Below are positions 54,649 to 64,000 of a stretch of DNA of 64,000 nt, piece by piece. The stretch is from the NCBI GenBank assembly GCA_032719365.1, contig CM064872.1, positions 46,174,252 to 46,238,251 of the forward strand, written 5' to 3'. The position numbers were made by a program, and so were the translations under genes. Position 1 is the first letter of the stretch; each line of letters begins with the position of its first letter. This stretch comes from Prinsepia uniflora (taxonomy: Eukaryota; Streptophyta; Magnoliopsida; Rosales; Rosaceae). The notes beneath the pieces are model-generated. The model saw only the letters and a program-made list of their open reading frames with translations, ran no database searches and was not told the origin of the DNA.

Positions 54649-56484
54649 TGGGAGCATATTTGCTCCAAATGCGCGGGACCCAGTAAAGCTCTTCACGTGG
54701 CAGTAAGAGAGTGGACATATTCAAAACTAGGGGGTCCTACCTTCACTCGCATGTCACCTAAGCCAAATGAACTGCCAATTGATGCACATCACATGTCTCA
54801 TCAAGAGTAGCATCCTCGCGATCGTTTGTCACGCAGGAGCCGCCAATCGGCATCCAACACGTGGCGCTGTTTACGTCGTGCACTCGGCCACAACAGCTAC
54901 CAAATCGCGTCTGTTGGCGCTTGTACCGCACACGCTAAGTGTGTTTCTTGATTCTCGCTACACATCCGCCCACCTTGGTCCCATCAGTTGTGCCGTCCGA
55001 CATCGCCCGACATGCGGAGCCCCTAACCAGCACCTTGCTCCACCACATGCGAGCCGACAAAGGCTGCTGCTTCAGCACCTGACACACGGGCCTTGGCTGA
55101 ATGCTCCCACCAATCAGATGTCACCACGCAGCCTCCCATATAGTCCAGCAGATGAGTCTCTAACAACAGAGACCTTAGACCACCAATCAGCCTTCTCCAC
55201 GCGTCCACTCCCTCAAATTGGCCATAAATAAAAGCTGCCACCTGCAGCTTGTCCAATCACATCCTACCCACCTGCAACCTTTCCAGCTCCCTCACTTCAT
55301 TTCTCATTGACAAAAGCAAAAAAGAAAGCCGATAAATAGTGAAAAAAGTTCTAAATATTTACCTTCACTTCGAGTTTGGCGTTCGACTCTAGATGTTCTC
55401 AAAACCCCTCACGTTAGTCAGCCCTTTTTTTTCCTCTGTAATCAACTCTCCATCCCAACATGTCCCGTTAAAGCCCTTAAATAACAGAAGCCACAAGACG
55501 TTGAAATGAGATTAATTTCATTTTTAATGGGATTGATCGCCATTATTGGGAAGGTTACGACTTTGGGTTCAAAGAAGGAAACAAAAAGCTCACGCTACAA
55601 AATGTACTATGGGACAAATAAATACCACCCTTATTACAAGCTCAACCGTTTTACTCAAACACATGGAAAATGCAAAGAAAAAAACACCGACAAGCTTGAG
55701 ACGAAAATTCCTTCAAATTAAAAAGCCAACTTATTTCGCCCTAGGAGCCCAAATTTTGCTAATTTGAGTTTGACAAATTCAAAGTCAATTCTCGCTCGAC
55801 CCACCAACTTCAAGCCCAATAAAATTTCTCGAAGGTATACCAAACCTCGTACACCCCTTAGGATTCCCTGAATTCCTAAGCAATGTAGGGCATTTATAGG
55901 ACCCAAAATCACCTGAATATTGTGGAGGTGTCACGTGGCCCATAATTTTTAAAATGACCAAATTGCCCCTGATAATAATACTAATGACTTGCAGACACCC
56001 ACATATTAAATAATCTATTTATCAGCTAAATACGTTATTTAATCGGGTTAAAAATCTCCGTAATATTAATATTCTCCCCGAAAATTAATTGTCATTATTC
56101 TTAATAAACGGACCTTTAATATTAATATTAAATCACAATAGTTATCATTATTATCATAATGAGTCATTATTATAATTATTAAAAAATATATTTTATTAAT
56201 AATATATTATTTATTAATTAAAAATTCAACTAGCAAATCAGAACGCTCCGAGGCTCCTAAAGATTTCTTATAAATAGCGGAGCTCATTTCATTTCCAAGA
56301 TAATTTGATTCAATGCTACTTAAGCTCATGATATTTCTCTTTCAAATCTGACTGAAGCATTGGAGCGTTCTTGGTCGAATAACTCATCGAGTCTCGATAA
56401 TTGAACGAACGATAATTTACTGTTTATTATTTGCAGGAATTCAGGAGGCTTTTAAATTTAAAGGATGAATTTTGCTTCAACGCA
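54649..56484 (+). repeat. 3' LTR of the Tat element (end approximate)
   Basis: Starts TG after the purine tract. Contains a TATA box at 56269-56278 and, after it, a U5-like CTGACTGAAGCATTGGAGCG motif typical of Tat LTRs. The end near CAACGCA (56484) is a guess because the 5' LTR is outside the window. The ORF at 54767-55231 is a chance frame. The stretch 55975-56225 is AT-rich. Confidence 0.6.
56269..56278 (+). promoter_or_regulatory. TATA box of the Tat LTR
   Basis: TTATAAATAG in a GC-poor LTR context, about 200 bp before the LTR end, the expected U3/R position. Confidence 0.5.
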
Positions 56485-58572
56485 CGTATAGATAGAAATT
56501 TCGTCGGTAAGGAAAAAATGTGGCACACCGGACGCATACAATGCTGAGTTCAACTTCAAACTCTGGCATAAAGAGTGGCATTCAAGAGTAGGTTAAAAAG
56601 AACCCTACTGACCCTTTATTTTTGGGTTCAATGCAATGGAGGGCCTAAGTCCAAAAAAAAAAAACAATAAAGGGCATTATTAAAATTTTATTTTTTTATT
56701 GTACCGTCTCATAACTCACCATTTTTTTTTTCAATAATGAGTTTGAGCATTGATTTAACATTATGATTATGAAATGATGGACTCCAAACACAAGAAACTT
56801 CTGAAAAAGCAGCGATCGCTCTCCTAGAATCTTTCTTAATTTGAGAATCCTTGGCCCTTGGCATTTGGAATTTGACCTTTGCTATTTGCCATTTTCAAAG
56901 TCTTGGATATGGAGCTAACTTTGGTTTTTAGATTGGGGAGCCTCTTTGCGAATGTGATGTACGTTTTGTTTTATTAAAGAAAATTCCAATGGGATTAAAA
57001 GGTAATCATGTTTGATAATGTTCAAATCCCACGGATGTTAATGCATAAGTCAAATGATGAGGCTGTATTTCTGTATATCCAAAATACAATGCCAAATTTC
57101 CGGAAGAGTGAGAGATAGTAGCCGTTGTTTTGGGCCAACTTCAATGCATTTTATGTTGCTCAATGCAATGTTTATGTACCACACAATATTGATGTACGGC
57201 TCAGGGCTCAAGTTTTGATCGTGAACATAACAACACAACACAAATAGCTTAAAGTTTGTGAGAGCTACTAGTATCAAAGAAGTGGTAGGAATGGATAAAT
57301 TTGCTTTGATGGAAAACACAAGTTTTCTCCAAATACAATTTTCCACAAGTTTTCTCCAAATACAATTTTCCACAAGTTTTCTCCAAATAGAATCCTCAAA
57401 CACACTTGTGTAAATGGGAAAGGTTGTTTAGTGAATATTTGAAGCTTTTTATTTTTCGTAAGCATAGAGAGAAAATATTGCAAAAAGAACAAGGACTGAC
57501 AATTAGAATTACAAACCAAAAATTTCGAGTTTACGCTATATATAAAGCCAATATTTGAGTTTGGTTCAATTTTCAAAGATCCCTAAAATATCCTTATTTA
57601 ATACTTTAAAAAAAATTGATTTAATAAATGAGGGAAAATTAGTAAAACAAATAATTTAATCCCTAAAACAATCTTATCAAATATGCAAACATCAACCATA
57701 AATTTTTTATTAATCGAGAATATAATTGTCAAAATTATACGTAATTTTTTTATTTGTTCAGAATTAAAGAAAAAAGTCTCAGACCCTTCACGAAGAAGAT
57801 CAGGATCCGGCATTTTTATAGAGTTGATTGGCATTATATAGATTAATCTATATGTAGAGTTGATTGCCATTTTTATGACCAGAACGACGGCATCGCCAAC
57901 GACGGCTAGAACGGAAAGGGGTTAGCGGCTTTCGAGGCAATTTCCGGCCACTGGAGGTAATGGTCCTCGATTTGGACTTTATATTTGGATTCCTATATGG
58001 GATAGATAGATAGATTTAAACTATTAGTTCGTGGATTTTGGTTGAGAATTGGAGAAATGGGAATTGAAGTGGTCCTTCAATTTGGGTTTTTTCTCTTTGG
58101 TAATCTTTCTGATTGCATAGTTTTCATTTTTATTATGGTTGGTGAATTGAAGTGGGTGATACTTAATTGATGCATTTAGTATATTAATTGCATTGTTTTC
58201 ATTTTAGTATGGTAGTAAATTTTAGAGCTGTCAATGGGTTGTACATTAATATTGTTTGGTCCATAAACATTGTGAGTGTTAATTCAATTGGCCTGCCACT
58301 TTTCAAGTTTGTCAATCTGTTAATATTATGGGCATGCATGTCTACGTAAGCTTCATCTGGCCTTCGTATTTGAAACTAAACCTAGTCTTCTATTTTTATT
58401 CTACTTTGTTGCTTCAACTATAATTTAAGTAAGTGGCAAAATCATCTCACTTAGTGCAAATGCATGATTAAATCAAATTGTCCTAAGGTTGAGTTCCTTT
58501 TCATTTCTTACAGAAGTTGTTCGTATAAAAATGGAGTTTGTCCAAAGCTAGCAAGAATATAAATAAAGGTAA
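56485..58572. other. AT-rich noncoding flank
   Basis: No gene supported. It holds a poly-A run (56657-56669), a 27-bp triplicate (57317-57396), a GATA microsatellite near 57999-58014 and a GC-richer patch (57880-57960) ending GGAG|GTAATGG that could be a stranded 5' UTR exon with a splice donor. That last reading is speculative. Confidence 0.5.
57317..57396. repeat. 27-bp tandem repeat, three copies
   Basis: Unit ACAAGTTTTCTCCAAATACA plus ATTTTCC, nearly identical in all three copies. The length is a multiple of three, so one minus-strand frame shows a repeated IWRKLVENC; that is a by-product, not evidence of a gene. Confidence 0.92.
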
Positions 58573-58616
58573 GACTCTGATTTAAATTTTTGATGTGAGA
58601 CTGTAATTTAAATCTT
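58573..58616. repeat. 26-bp tandem repeat, left part, split by the MULE-like element
   Basis: One full unit (58573-58598) and 18 bases of the second (58599-58616). The second unit is completed at 60782-60789 and a third unit is 60790-60815. The last nine bases TTAAATCTT are the left TSD copy. Confidence 0.9.
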
Positions 58617-58846
58617 AGCTTATTACTCAAAATATTTCTCTAATTGGACATTTGATCGCATTTTACTACCTGAATTGAATTTCGCTGCAATGTACTGTCA
58701 GAACTGCACTTCTGCTATCTCTATTACTCCATTTCGTTATTCAAGTTAATAACAACATTAATAGTACTTACGTGTCATCAAGATATTGGTGATTTATTTT
58801 TTTTGTAAAAATAAATAAAAATTTAAAAAACAAAAATTGAAGAAGG
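58617..58846 (+). repeat. Left terminal inverted repeat of the MULE-like element
   Basis: Pairs with 60541-60772 reversed, from TTACTC(A/G)AAAT at the outside through GCAATGTACT in the middle to AAAATTGAAGAAG at the inner edge, with scattered mismatches and small gaps. Confidence 0.88.
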
Positions 58847-59353
58847 GAGAAGATTATGAACAGTCAATCCCATCTGAATTTTTTTTCCATCCATTCCCAT
58901 CCCTCAAATGCTATGAACTTGTTCAAGAAATCGCATATGAATTTTTCTTCCATCCATTCCAACGAGTGAAACTGAAGACGATGTTGGGAATGGATTATAG
59001 GGTTTCCATTTCCCTGATCTGAATAGATTAGATTCAAAAATTTTAATTTGATTGAATTCAATTCGCATTTAGAGGCTCAAGCTCCGAGAATTGCGATTCA
59101 GGACCCATTTAACTTTCCGAGCTGATTACTTACGCAATTGAAGAATGACCGCTGTTCAATTTCGTTGATAATCTGAATTTTGACATTTTGGCCGCTTTCA
59201 GGTGTTCCCTTATCCGGATTTTGTCAGCTCTTAGCTCATTTCGTCACTAAGTTTGAGCGTCCGATTTTCATTTCAATTTCAATATCAGTTACCAATTCTA
59301 GAAATTTTAATTGCGCGCAAAAGAACGTGTTTCTATTTTGGTCGATTTTGCAG

Positions 59354-59514
59354 CTTCAATCCTTGGATATTTGCATCTGCTCCATCCTCCTGCTGGGGAG
59401 GCTTTCTGGGATATGGCTTCCTCCCCAAATACCAGCTACAGCTAAATTCGAGGAAAAGACCAAAGAGCTTGAAATTGGCCAGATTAAGACCCAAAAGCAT
59501 ACAATCTTCGACAG
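59354..59514 (+). pseudogene. Exon-like captured fragment (unrecognised gene)
   Basis: 161 bases bounded by a good acceptor (GATTTTGCAG ending at 59353) and donor (CGACAG|GTGATAA at 59514/59515). One frame reads IPATAKFEEKTKELEIGQIK; another has MASSPNTSYS before a stop. I do not recognise the parent gene. It appears to be one of at least two captured pieces. Confidence 0.45.
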
Positions 59515-59542
59515 GTGATAATACAAAACTGTTGTTTCCGCT

Positions 59543-60357
59543 GTGTCCGTTGAAGCGCTAATGCCATCTGAATTCTTGTGCATAAACATCAATTTCAAAG
59601 AACTGAACTCTCCTTCTCTATCAGTAACTAAGCAAGCTAGATCTTTCATGAATGACCGAGACTCACCCGACCCTGTGCAGCATTCAAGTTCAGAGAACTT
59701 AATTTTTGAATCCCAATTTTATGGCATCGAAGAGTTTTTGATGAATTCGTCGTCGAACCCATCTCATTTTGATGCTTTTAATCTTGAAAGTCTTTCATTT
59801 TGCCCTTGAATGGCCCAGATTCACCATCTGCGATGGCTACTACCTCGTATGGCTCAGTCCATATAGCTCACGGAAGCAAAATCACGTCCTTCGATTGCTC
59901 TCTCAGGAAAAAGTCCACAATTATGACCCAATTCACAACCGTTTCGATGCTAGCGATTTCGCCGAGAACAACCGCTGCAGGGGCCACCGACTTCTCGAGG
60001 CTCCAAATTCTCGACCTTGAAAATGGGTTTGAGAAGGAGACACTGGATTGGGTGAATGTGATTAAGTCTGGGTCAACAGTACAAGGAATTGGTTCCTCAC
60101 CTGAGTTTCTGTTTGCTAGTTTCGAATCGGCTCGGAGGAACTCAAATTCGATCATGATTTATGATTTGAATAGCTTGAGTCCTACCAAGGAAATAGCCCA
60201 TTATGAAATTTATGGTTCTGAGATTAATTCAGCAATCCCAGCCACCAAATTGAATTGGGTTTCAGGTTATGGTCTGTTAATGGCGGCAGGGTCACACAGT
60301 GGACCTTCAGGGAGTTGGTACCCTAAGCTAGTTGGCAATTTCGAAGAATGGTGTTGA
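59543..60357 (+). pseudogene. Fragment of a BTB/POZ and WD-type domain protein gene (At5g41330-like)
   Basis: From about 59690 one frame encodes LIFESQFYGIEEFLMNSSSN and PSHFDAFNLE, the end of the BTB-associated region. A one-base loss near 59789 shifts the frame, which continues with KSFILPLNGPDSPSA, SYGSVHIAHGSKITSFD, AAGATDFSRLQILDLENGF, FASFESARRNSNSIMIYDL and IYGSEINSAIPATKLNWVSG to GSHSGPSG (60312). These match the plant BTB/POZ proteins with WD/YVTN-like propeller repeats, thought to act as Cullin-3 adaptors. The N-terminal BTB fold and the rest of the propeller are missing. After 60312 the sequence departs from the family. Intron-free here. The family name is from memory. Confidence 0.72.
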
Positions 60358-60478
60358 ATTGGAGAAGAGAGTGAAGGAGAAGCTGCCCAGATGGGTTGAA
60401 TGTTCTTCATCTTTATTTTTGAGGCTGCCCAGATCAGATCAAGAAAAAGGAAGATACGATGATGAAGAAGTAAAATAG
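60341..60478 (+). pseudogene. Possible third captured coding piece
   Basis: 46 open codons (SKNGVELEKRVKEKLPRWVE, later RLPRSDQEKGRYDDEEVK) with a protein-like composition and a stop at 60476-60478, in a different frame from the BTB fragment it overlaps. Not recognised; could be chance. Confidence 0.25.
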
Positions 60479-60540
60479 ATATTAGACTGGAGGTTGGCAA
60501 TGGGTTGAGGAAAAATGCAAATAAGATAGTATTGTTTTTC

Positions 60541-60772
60541 ATCTTCTTCAATTTTTTATTTTTTAAATATTTAATTTTAATAATTTTTGTTAAATAATTA
60601 AATGACCAATCAAATACTGATACGTAAGCATTATTAACACAATTACTAATTGACTAACAAAATTGAGCAACTGCAGTAACAGAAGTGTAGTTCTAATAGT
60701 ACATTGCAATGAAATCCGATTCAGGAAGTAAAATGAGATTCAATATCCAATTCAGGGAGCATTTCGAGTAAC
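60541..60772 (-). repeat. Right terminal inverted repeat of the MULE-like element
   Basis: Inverted copy of 58617-58846, ending ...TTTCGAGTAAC before the TSD TTAAATCTT. Confidence 0.88.
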
Positions 60773-60781
60773 TTAAATCTT

Positions 60782-60815
60782 TGATGTGAGACTCTGATTT
60801 AAATTTTTGACGTGA
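60782..60815. repeat. 26-bp tandem repeat, right part
   Basis: Eight bases completing unit 2 (60782-60789) and the full unit 3 (60790-60815). See 58573-58616. Confidence 0.9.
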
Positions 60816-61435
60816 GACATAGATAGAGTCATTATAAGTATCATGTTTTCTATTTATTGAAAATAGTGCTTATTATAGCTATTTATTGTATTTTTTTTTC
60901 CGAATAGATTTTTATCCTAAAGTTTTTTCTAACAAATTTTTTTAATAAGGTAGCAGCACAAACTTTATCTTTCACTCTTCAACGAGAATTACTTGCTAAA
61001 ACAACGCTTAATTAGTAGTAGGAATTTTCTTTGCATTTTATTGCTCATGTGAACCTATTCAAATTGTAAATCTTTTTAAAATTTTACTATTAATCCTCAT
61101 GTTCATTAGTGGGTCCTTAATAGACAAAGTGTCTATATGTTGTACCATCTTTTGATGTTTAAATAAAACATCTCTTTTCAAATTTAAAAAAAAAAAAAAA
61201 TCTTTTCCAACAAAAAATAATAATTTTATAAAGGATGAAGTTGATACCCAATATATATAATGCAATCTCTTTTGTCAACCATCATCTTCTTCCTATGTTG
61301 TTTTCTTTCTCATCTTCCCTCTCTCGCATACACATCAAATTACCTTAGAACTTACTGACTACGCCCAAACTACGCATTAATTTAAACACGTAATTTGAGT
61401 ATTGTGCAATTTAAACCCTTTTTGTGTAGATGTAG
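60816..61435. other. AT-rich noncoding stretch
   Basis: No gene supported. Includes poly-T (60890-60899) and poly-A (61185-61200) runs. Confidence 0.6.
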
Positions 61436-61504
61436 TATTGGTAAATAGGGATCGTTCTTAACCGGGGAAATTAGGGAACATTAATAATGTGTTAGTGGGA
61501 GATG

Positions 61505-61700
61505 AATAAAAGAATAATGAATTAAAGAATTAAATAATAAAAGAATTAAAGAATTAAAGAATTAAAGAATAAAGAATAAAGAATAAAAAGGAATCAAAGA
61601 ATAAAAGAATTAAAAGAATAAAAAATAAAAGAATAAAGAATAAAAAGTAATCAAAGAATAAAAGAATTAAAAGAATAAAAGAATAAAGAATAAAAAGGAG
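61505..61700. repeat. A-rich AAAGAATTAAAGAATAAA array
   Basis: About 195 bases built from AAAGAAT(T/A)A variants, with a longer sub-repeat of about 60 bases (61585-61640 resembles 61645-61700). Confidence 0.9.
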
Positions 61701-62016
61701 GGTTTTGAAAAGATTTGTAATTTAAGCTAAAGACAACACTAACTAAAAATTAAAATTCAAATGTTCATGCTAATTAGAACTTACAAACCATAGAGTAGTT
61801 TCATAGACAAAACCCACACTTTTACGTAAGTAATTTCGAATTAACAATCACATTAATTCTAACATTTTGCTCATAATAAACCAATCACGAAATCCTACCT
61901 TCATCATCTCAAATACTTACATACATCTTTCAATATTATAAATGCATCAACCATTAATGTGCGTCAAACATCAATATGCTTCAAACATTTACAACATGAT
62001 TTACCTTAAGTTTATA

Positions 62017-62094
62017 ATTAAATGCGCCGACAGCGATCAACATTTAATCTCTTCAATTCTACTCTAAGTGCACCGACAGCGGATAAAACACTTA
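62017..62094. other. Pair of related stem-loops
   Basis: Stem-loop 1: ATTAAATG (62017-62024) pairs with CATTTAAT (62041-62048). Stem-loop 2: TAAGTG (62065-62070) pairs with CACTTA (62089-62094). Both loops carry CRCCGACAGCGR. The stems differ by an A-T to G-C swap on both arms. Confidence 0.6.
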
Positions 62095-62554
62095 ACATCA
62101 AATTGAAGTTTAAGCACTAAAACATATGAAGTAAAAGAAATTCAAAAAGTAAAACACATGGAGATTGCATTCTTACTTACAAATGTTAGAAAGAAAATAC
62201 CAAGAACAATAGTAAAGAAGAAATGAAAATAACATAAAAATAACATAAATTACGAATAAGAATTAAAAGGAAACTAATTAATAAGAAAATCTACAAGAAG
62301 TAAAAATGGTCCCCAAAAATGTCTCTCAAAAGAGAGAAACAAAAGAACTAATTAAGAACTAAGAACTAAGAACTAAGAAAGAAATGTAAGAATGAAACTA
62401 ATTGGGGACTCCCCAAATATATGAAATGACCTCCCTATTTATAGAGGGAATGCCACAATTGTTTAATTAAAAGTACAAAATTAAAATATAAAAATAGCAA
62501 TAAAATAGTACATGAAGAAGTGATGGAAATGATGAGATTGGGTGGGAAAAGATG

Positions 62555-62665
62555 CTGATTTGGGGGCAAATATGCTGATTTTGGGGAAAAGTTGCTGATT
62601 TTGGGGAAAAGTTGCTGATTTTGGGGAAAAGTTGCTGATTTTGGGGCAAATATGCTGATTTTGGG
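62555..62665. repeat. 20-bp minisatellite
   Basis: About five units of GCTGATTTTGGGGAAAAGTT or its GGGGCAAATAT variant. The G runs lie in register, four per unit. Confidence 0.93.
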
Positions 62666-64000
62666 AACTATTGGGGGGGCTGCTGGATTTTTGGCTTGGG
62701 ATGCTGGATTTCAGCAGCTTCCCACCGAATTTCCTTGCGATTTTCGGTGGTTTCTCATATTTCGTCCATAATTTCTTCGTTATAATTCCGATCGGGACGA
62801 TTCTTTCACCAAAATGCTCCAAATTCCAAGCTTTATTTATTCTACAAAAATATCACAAAATAAATTAATTTGCCTAATTATTTATTATTTTAATATTAAA
62901 AGTCAAGTATAAAGGGTATAAAATAATATAAAATAACGCTTATTTGAGGACCTATCAAATACCCCCACACTTAAACTTTGCTAGTCCCTAGCAAATACTA
63001 AAATTAAACTACAAAATCAAAACAAGTAACCTTTAACCATTTGTCTCAATATTTCATTATTACAATCATGGCATAAAAGATTTTCACTTAAATCATTTAA
63101 GCATATGGAATTCAAGAGTTAATATATGGTAACAAAATGTTTTAACAAGTAAGACAATGAGTAAATATGGTGAAATGGATCTCAACATGAATAAAAACAA
63201 GTATGAATCAACTCACAAGGATATGCACTCATAAATTCACTCAATTTTGTAAGGGTTTGTGTTTGCACTCAAAGTATGTGAGAATTACTCACATAATCGA
63301 AATGAAGTACTTTTGCAAAATCTCAAACAAACACCTCAAGATAAAAATAACACATACTTGCGCAAATGAACCAAAACCATAAGCTTACTCAAGTGATTAA
63401 CTCAACTAATCAAAATTTACCATCTTAAGGATCATAAGGTCTTTACGAAGGTTGTAATGGGGCTAAGATTCGAGGCAAGGATAATATAGGACAAGTGGTG
63501 CTCAATTCGTTCCAAGACTCAATAGACTCCCAAAACGTATCATAGCTTCCCAACCTTAGTGCAATGATGTCAGTAATCCATCTCTTCGAACATAGGCCTA
63601 ATTCCATTATGTTGGGCCTCACAATCATTCTTTGTGTCGGATTTACAAATGTAAGGGATTTAACTCAAACATTACATAACCAAACCTTATTACCTTGATC
63701 GATACTCAACTTTTTTTTTTTGATTTTTTTTTATATCAAGGTAATAACATGTGTCAATAATACAACAAAGCTTGAGTCGGTAAATTCAAATAATTCACAT
63801 AAAAGTCTTTTCAACATCATTATTTTCTCCTTACACAATCTTTATATCTTCAACCGAGTTCTTGGAACAAGGGTAAAGGATGTCTATACTAAGCTCAAGT
63901 GTTTAGATAATCATGGTGATGAAAGAAAGGCTTAATGTGGGCTCAAAAGGGTTAAAACTAAGGGGGTCGCAACTTGTGCGCACAAAATAGGGAACATGGA

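Larger units (their letters stand above)
40846..56484 (+). mobile_element. Tat-lineage Ty3/gypsy retrotransposon, 3' two-thirds, interrupted
   Basis: Outermost element: gag, protease, RT, RNase H, a second archaeal-type RNase H and integrase on the plus strand, then a long 3' region with an antisense ORF, purine tract and a 3' LTR. The double RNase H with integrase last and the antisense ORF point to the Tat group of non-chromovirus Ty3/gypsy elements (established lineage traits). LARD-A separates this part from its 5' LTR, which lies outside the window. S4 splits the second RNase H. Many nonsense codons show long inactivity. The right boundary is approximate because no second LTR or TSD is available. 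Confidence 0.82.
58617..60772 (+). mobile_element. MULE-like element carrying gene fragments (Pack-MULE)
   Basis: 2156 bp with long terminal inverted repeats 58617-58846 and 60541-60772 and a perfect 9-bp TSD TTAAATCTT (58608-58616 and 60773-60781). Removing the element and one TSD copy restores an uninterrupted three-unit 26-bp tandem repeat, independent proof of the ends. There is no transposase. The interior carries exon-like pieces, including a BTB/POZ-WD-type gene fragment. Long TIRs and a 9-bp TSD are Mutator-like (MULE) traits; gene capture defines Pack-MULEs. The outermost left bases (AGCTTA) do not pair with the right end, the one imperfect detail. Confidence 0.82.
61436..64000. other. 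Unclassified repeat-like noncoding tract
   Basis: No open coding region. Notable parts: an A-rich array (61505-61700), two related stem-loops (62017-62094), a 20-bp minisatellite (62555-62665) and a conserved-looking line around 62950-63000 (CCCCCACACTTAAACTTTGC, then TAGTCCCTAGCAAA). I recall similar wording from repetitive plant DNA but cannot assign a class. It runs off the window's right edge. Confidence 0.4.

Noticed and set aside
54767..55231. 154-codon ORF in the Tat 3' LTR
   Set aside because: Low-complexity composition rich in His, Pro, Thr and Ala, no domain, within an LTR.
57050..57403. Minus ORF with the repeated peptide IWRKLVENC
   Set aside because: The peptide repeat is produced by a 27-bp DNA triplication; the rest has no recognisable features.
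59180..59518. 112-codon ORF upstream of the BTB fragment taken as a gene start
   Set aside because: It spans an intron-like segment ending in a splice acceptor, so only the 59354-59514 part looks exonic.

Overview
This is a plant nuclear window, almost certainly from a eudicot-like angiosperm, and it is nearly all transposable-element DNA. I found no intact host protein-coding gene, rRNA, tRNA or CRISPR array. The plant assignment rests on three things: Ty3/gypsy elements of the Tekay (chromovirus) and Tat lineages with tRNA-iMet primer sites, a MULE-like element carrying a plant BTB/POZ-WD-type gene fragment, and AT-rich noncoding flanks. The species cannot be told from the sequence.

The first 56 kb are a nested stack of LTR retrotransposons whose layers can be separated by their target-site duplications (TSDs). 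The outermost layer is a decayed plus-strand Tat element (coding remains 40.9-44.76 kb and 50.5-51.9 kb, antisense extra ORF 52.5-53.9 kb, 3' LTR from 54,649). A large non-autonomous element (called LARD-A here; its left end lies before base 1 and its right end is at 40,845) sits inside it. LARD-A itself holds: solo LTR S1 (226-3015); a minus-strand Tekay element with two 2.73-kb LTRs and broken gag-pol (3260-13321); solo LTR S2 (14747-27413), which is split by LARD-B (15578-25059); LARD-C (29714-35903); and solo LTR S3 (37591-40646). Inside the Tat archaeal-type RNase H region is solo LTR S4 (44761-50505), itself split by solo LTR S5 (44873-47483). The deepest path is four layers: Tat, LARD-A, S2, LARD-B.

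The long-LTR elements form one terminal-sequence family. Their LTRs run TGTAACRACCCGTCCC... to ...GGGTCCTGTCA, with a tRNA-iMet PBS, a purine tract AAGGAGGGA-type, and a GTCTGACAC/GTGTCAGAC hairpin just inside the U5 end. The Tekay element is the only one with recognisable gag-pol. The LARDs have 3.1-3.6 kb of noncoding interior, so a Tekay-type relative is the plausible supplier of proteins for their movement. All copies here look inactive: nonsense codons, frameshifts, a protease DSG-to-DPG change, and LTR deletions.

From 56.5 kb onward the sequence is AT-rich and low-copy in appearance. It contains a 2156-bp MULE-like element (58617-60772) with about 230-bp terminal inverted repeats and a 9-bp TSD, carrying fragments of host genes (a Pack-MULE), then an unclassified repeat-like tract with A-rich repeats, a 20-bp minisatellite and two covarying stem-loops. 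The features most worth a second look are this Pack-MULE, a possible host methyltransferase (DUF2431) fragment inside LARD-C, a cluster of six TGACGTCA palindromes in S4, and the dyad-symmetric repeat arrays at the core of the LTRs.
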